From positions 1 through 24,067 of the forward strand of contig JAFABB010000047.1 in the NCBI GenBank assembly GCA_023426245.1: 24,067 nt of DNA. The letters run 5' to 3'. The position numbers and the translations under genes are program-made. Under the pieces are notes generated by a model that worked only from the letters and a program-made list of their open reading frames with translations, had not been told where the DNA came from and ran no database searches. Positions 22,948 through 24,067 of this stretch are shown piece after piece (position 1 is the first letter of the stretch; every line of letters starts with the position of its first letter). This DNA is from Bacillota bacterium. GTDB lineage: Bacteria; Bacillota; UBA4882; UBA8346.

Positions 22948-24067
22948 AGCGATGACTCCTTTTTGGATGACTTTTGATCGATATCTTCCAGTATTTCATT
23001 GATGAGTTTGGCATTTTCAGGATAGCCAAGGAGATCACTGTGGGCGCCCTTCCCCTGGCAAACGATTGCTTTTCCAGTGGTTACTGTATCCCACTTGGTA
23101 TTCTCATCATATTCCTTACCGTGTTCCGCCTTAATGATATGAATATCTGCACCAACAGTACCGCAATTTACGGTTTGTTTCATAAACTGCCCGTAACGGT
23201 ACTCTTTTTGATAAACCTGATCAACGATTTTATTAAAATCGTCTTGATTGACACCTAATTCCTGATATTGTTGCATATACTTTAAGACCTGCTCTTCCAC
23301 GTCTTCTCGCTTAACCTCAATCATAGCCAGAGCGTGTTCATCGTAGACCCTAAATGAATCAAGCATGATCAGATCTGAGACTTCATAGCCTCTCCGTTCT
23401 AATGCTTTAGAAACCTCGAAAGCAATATTACCCCCGCCGGAGTAACCAAATAGCACATACGGCCCCTCTTTTTGGACTTCGATGATCAAATCCAGATACT
23501 CTTCAATTCTCCCCTCTGCCTCGATGAAGTCGAAACTATAAAAGGAACGGGAAGGCACTAACTTGGCCAAATCCGCATAAGTACCGGCAAATCCGGCAAT
23601 GGGTGGAAATGCAAATATATTCTGCGACTGTTCCATATTGAGTAAAACCAATGGTTTTTCGGTCTGCAATTTGCCGGCGAACCGTTGCCAGTTGTAAATA
23701 TACTCCGCTAAAACTTGGATAGTGGGCATTTTCAATATTACCCGTAATGGTATATTTACTAAGAACTCACTATTAATCCGTGACACAAGCATCATTGCTT
23801 TCAGCGAATTTCCGCCTGATTCAAAAAAGTTATCTAAAGTACCGACTCTCGTTAGACCCAGTATCTCTTGCCATATCAAAACAAGCTTTCTTTCCATTTC
23901 ATTGGCTGGGGCCCGATATTCCACTTCATTATTCAGAATACCATCCGGTTCCGGCAGCGCTTTCCGGTCGACCTTCCCGTTGGGGGTAAGCGGAATCTTG
24001 GCTAACGGCACGAAATAAGCTGGGATCATGTAATCCGGCAATTCTTTGGCCAAGTAAGCCCGTAAAT
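22935..24067 (-). CDS. NRPS, C-terminal part: A(end)-PCP-thioesterase (partial)
   Basis: The reading frame continues past the right edge of the window; the visible part is about 377 residues. It begins in the last motif of an adenylation domain (LPDYMIPAYF, then PNGKVDRKALPEPDG with the catalytic Lys). A carrier domain follows, FFESGGNSLKAM, whose phosphopantetheine Ser codon is 23805-23807. A type I thioesterase follows: FAFPPIAGFAGTYADLA, nucleophile GYSGGGN (Ser codon 23439-23441), candidate acid Asp in LDSFRVYDE and His in GAHSDLLG. The TE releases the finished chain by hydrolysis or macrocyclisation. The stop codon overlaps the glycosyltransferase start by 13 bases. The amino acid selected cannot be read because the specificity pocket lies outside the window. 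The TTG at 24051-24053 is an internal Leu codon, not a start. Confidence 0.96.
   Translation of the reverse strand, partial: LRAYLAKELPDYMIPAYFVPLAKIPLTPNGKVDRKALPEPDGILNNEVEYRAPANEMERKLVLIWQEILGLTRVGTLDNFFESGGNSLKAMMLVSRINSEFLVNIPLRVILKMPTIQVLAEYIYNWQRFAGKLQTEKPLVLLNMEQSQNIFAFPPIAGFAGTYADLAKLVPSRSFYSFDFIEAEGRIEEYLDLIIEVQKEGPYVLFGYSGGGNIAFEVSKALERRGYEVSDLIMLDSFRVYDEHALAMIEVKREDVEEQVLKYMQQYQELGVNQDDFNKIVDQVYQKEYRYGQFMKQTVNCGTVGADIHIIKAEHGKEYDENTKWDTVTTGKAIVCQGKGAHSDLLGYPENAKLINEILEDIDQKSSKKESSLCQK

Noticed and set aside
22935..24053. Independent thioesterase/carrier gene starting at 24053
   Set aside because: The apparent start is TTG coding Leu in LRAYLAKELPDY, the usual end of an adenylation domain, and the frame stays open to the window edge.

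Overview
The window looks like part of a natural-product gene cluster from an endospore-forming bacterium that has an outer membrane, most simply a diderm Firmicute (Sporomusa/Pelosinus-like, Hydrogenispora-like or a relative). Three observations support this. A small Spo0E-type protein is encoded at 456-641. A signal-peptide-bearing beta-barrel protein ending in Phe and a LolA-like periplasmic protein sit in one operon. The NRPS, MFS and glycosyltransferase sequences have a Firmicute flavour. The taxonomy is inference; no rRNA or other marker gene is present.

Layout from low to high coordinate. Positions 1-124 hold the 3' end of an IS3-family insertion sequence on the + strand. Positions 125-455 are repeat-rich non-coding DNA. 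All other genes are on the minus strand: a Spo0E-like peptide, an Sfp-type phosphopantetheinyl transferase (755-1441), a 415-base spacer full of palindromic repeats, and then, read in the direction of transcription from the right edge, one long run of closely spaced genes. In that order these are: the end of an NRPS with a terminal thioesterase (runs off the window at 24067); an MGT-type glycosyltransferase; an MFS exporter; a 140-base dispersed repeat; a type II thioesterase; a 3404-residue NRPS; a DUF362 double-[4Fe-4S] protein; a LolD-like ATPase; two FtsX/LolC/E-like permeases; a LolA-like periplasmic protein; and an outer-membrane barrel. Spacing is -13, -4, 158, 60, 22, 49, 6, 37, 39 and 12 bases, so most or all of these genes could be co-transcribed.

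Reading of the biosynthesis: the 3404-residue NRPS has the order [acyltransferase/condensation-like]-C-A-PCP-E-C-A-PCP-R. My manual specificity codes (DAWLFGAVIK and DAWFLGHVVK) resemble leucine codes, and module 1 epimerises, so the predicted chain is (acyl-)D-Leu-L-Leu released by reduction as an aldehyde or alcohol. The adjacent upstream NRPS instead releases by thioesterase, so the locus encodes either two products or a two-part product. The PPTase arms the carrier domains, the type II thioesterase edits them, and the glycosyltransferase and MFS protein probably glycosylate and export a product.

The most unusual point is that the reductase-terminated NRPS runs directly into a complete inner-membrane-to-outer-membrane, Lol-like trafficking set. 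This suggests, without proving it, that a short lipopeptide or peptidolipid is moved to or through the outer membrane by a dedicated system. No tRNA, rRNA or CRISPR array was seen.
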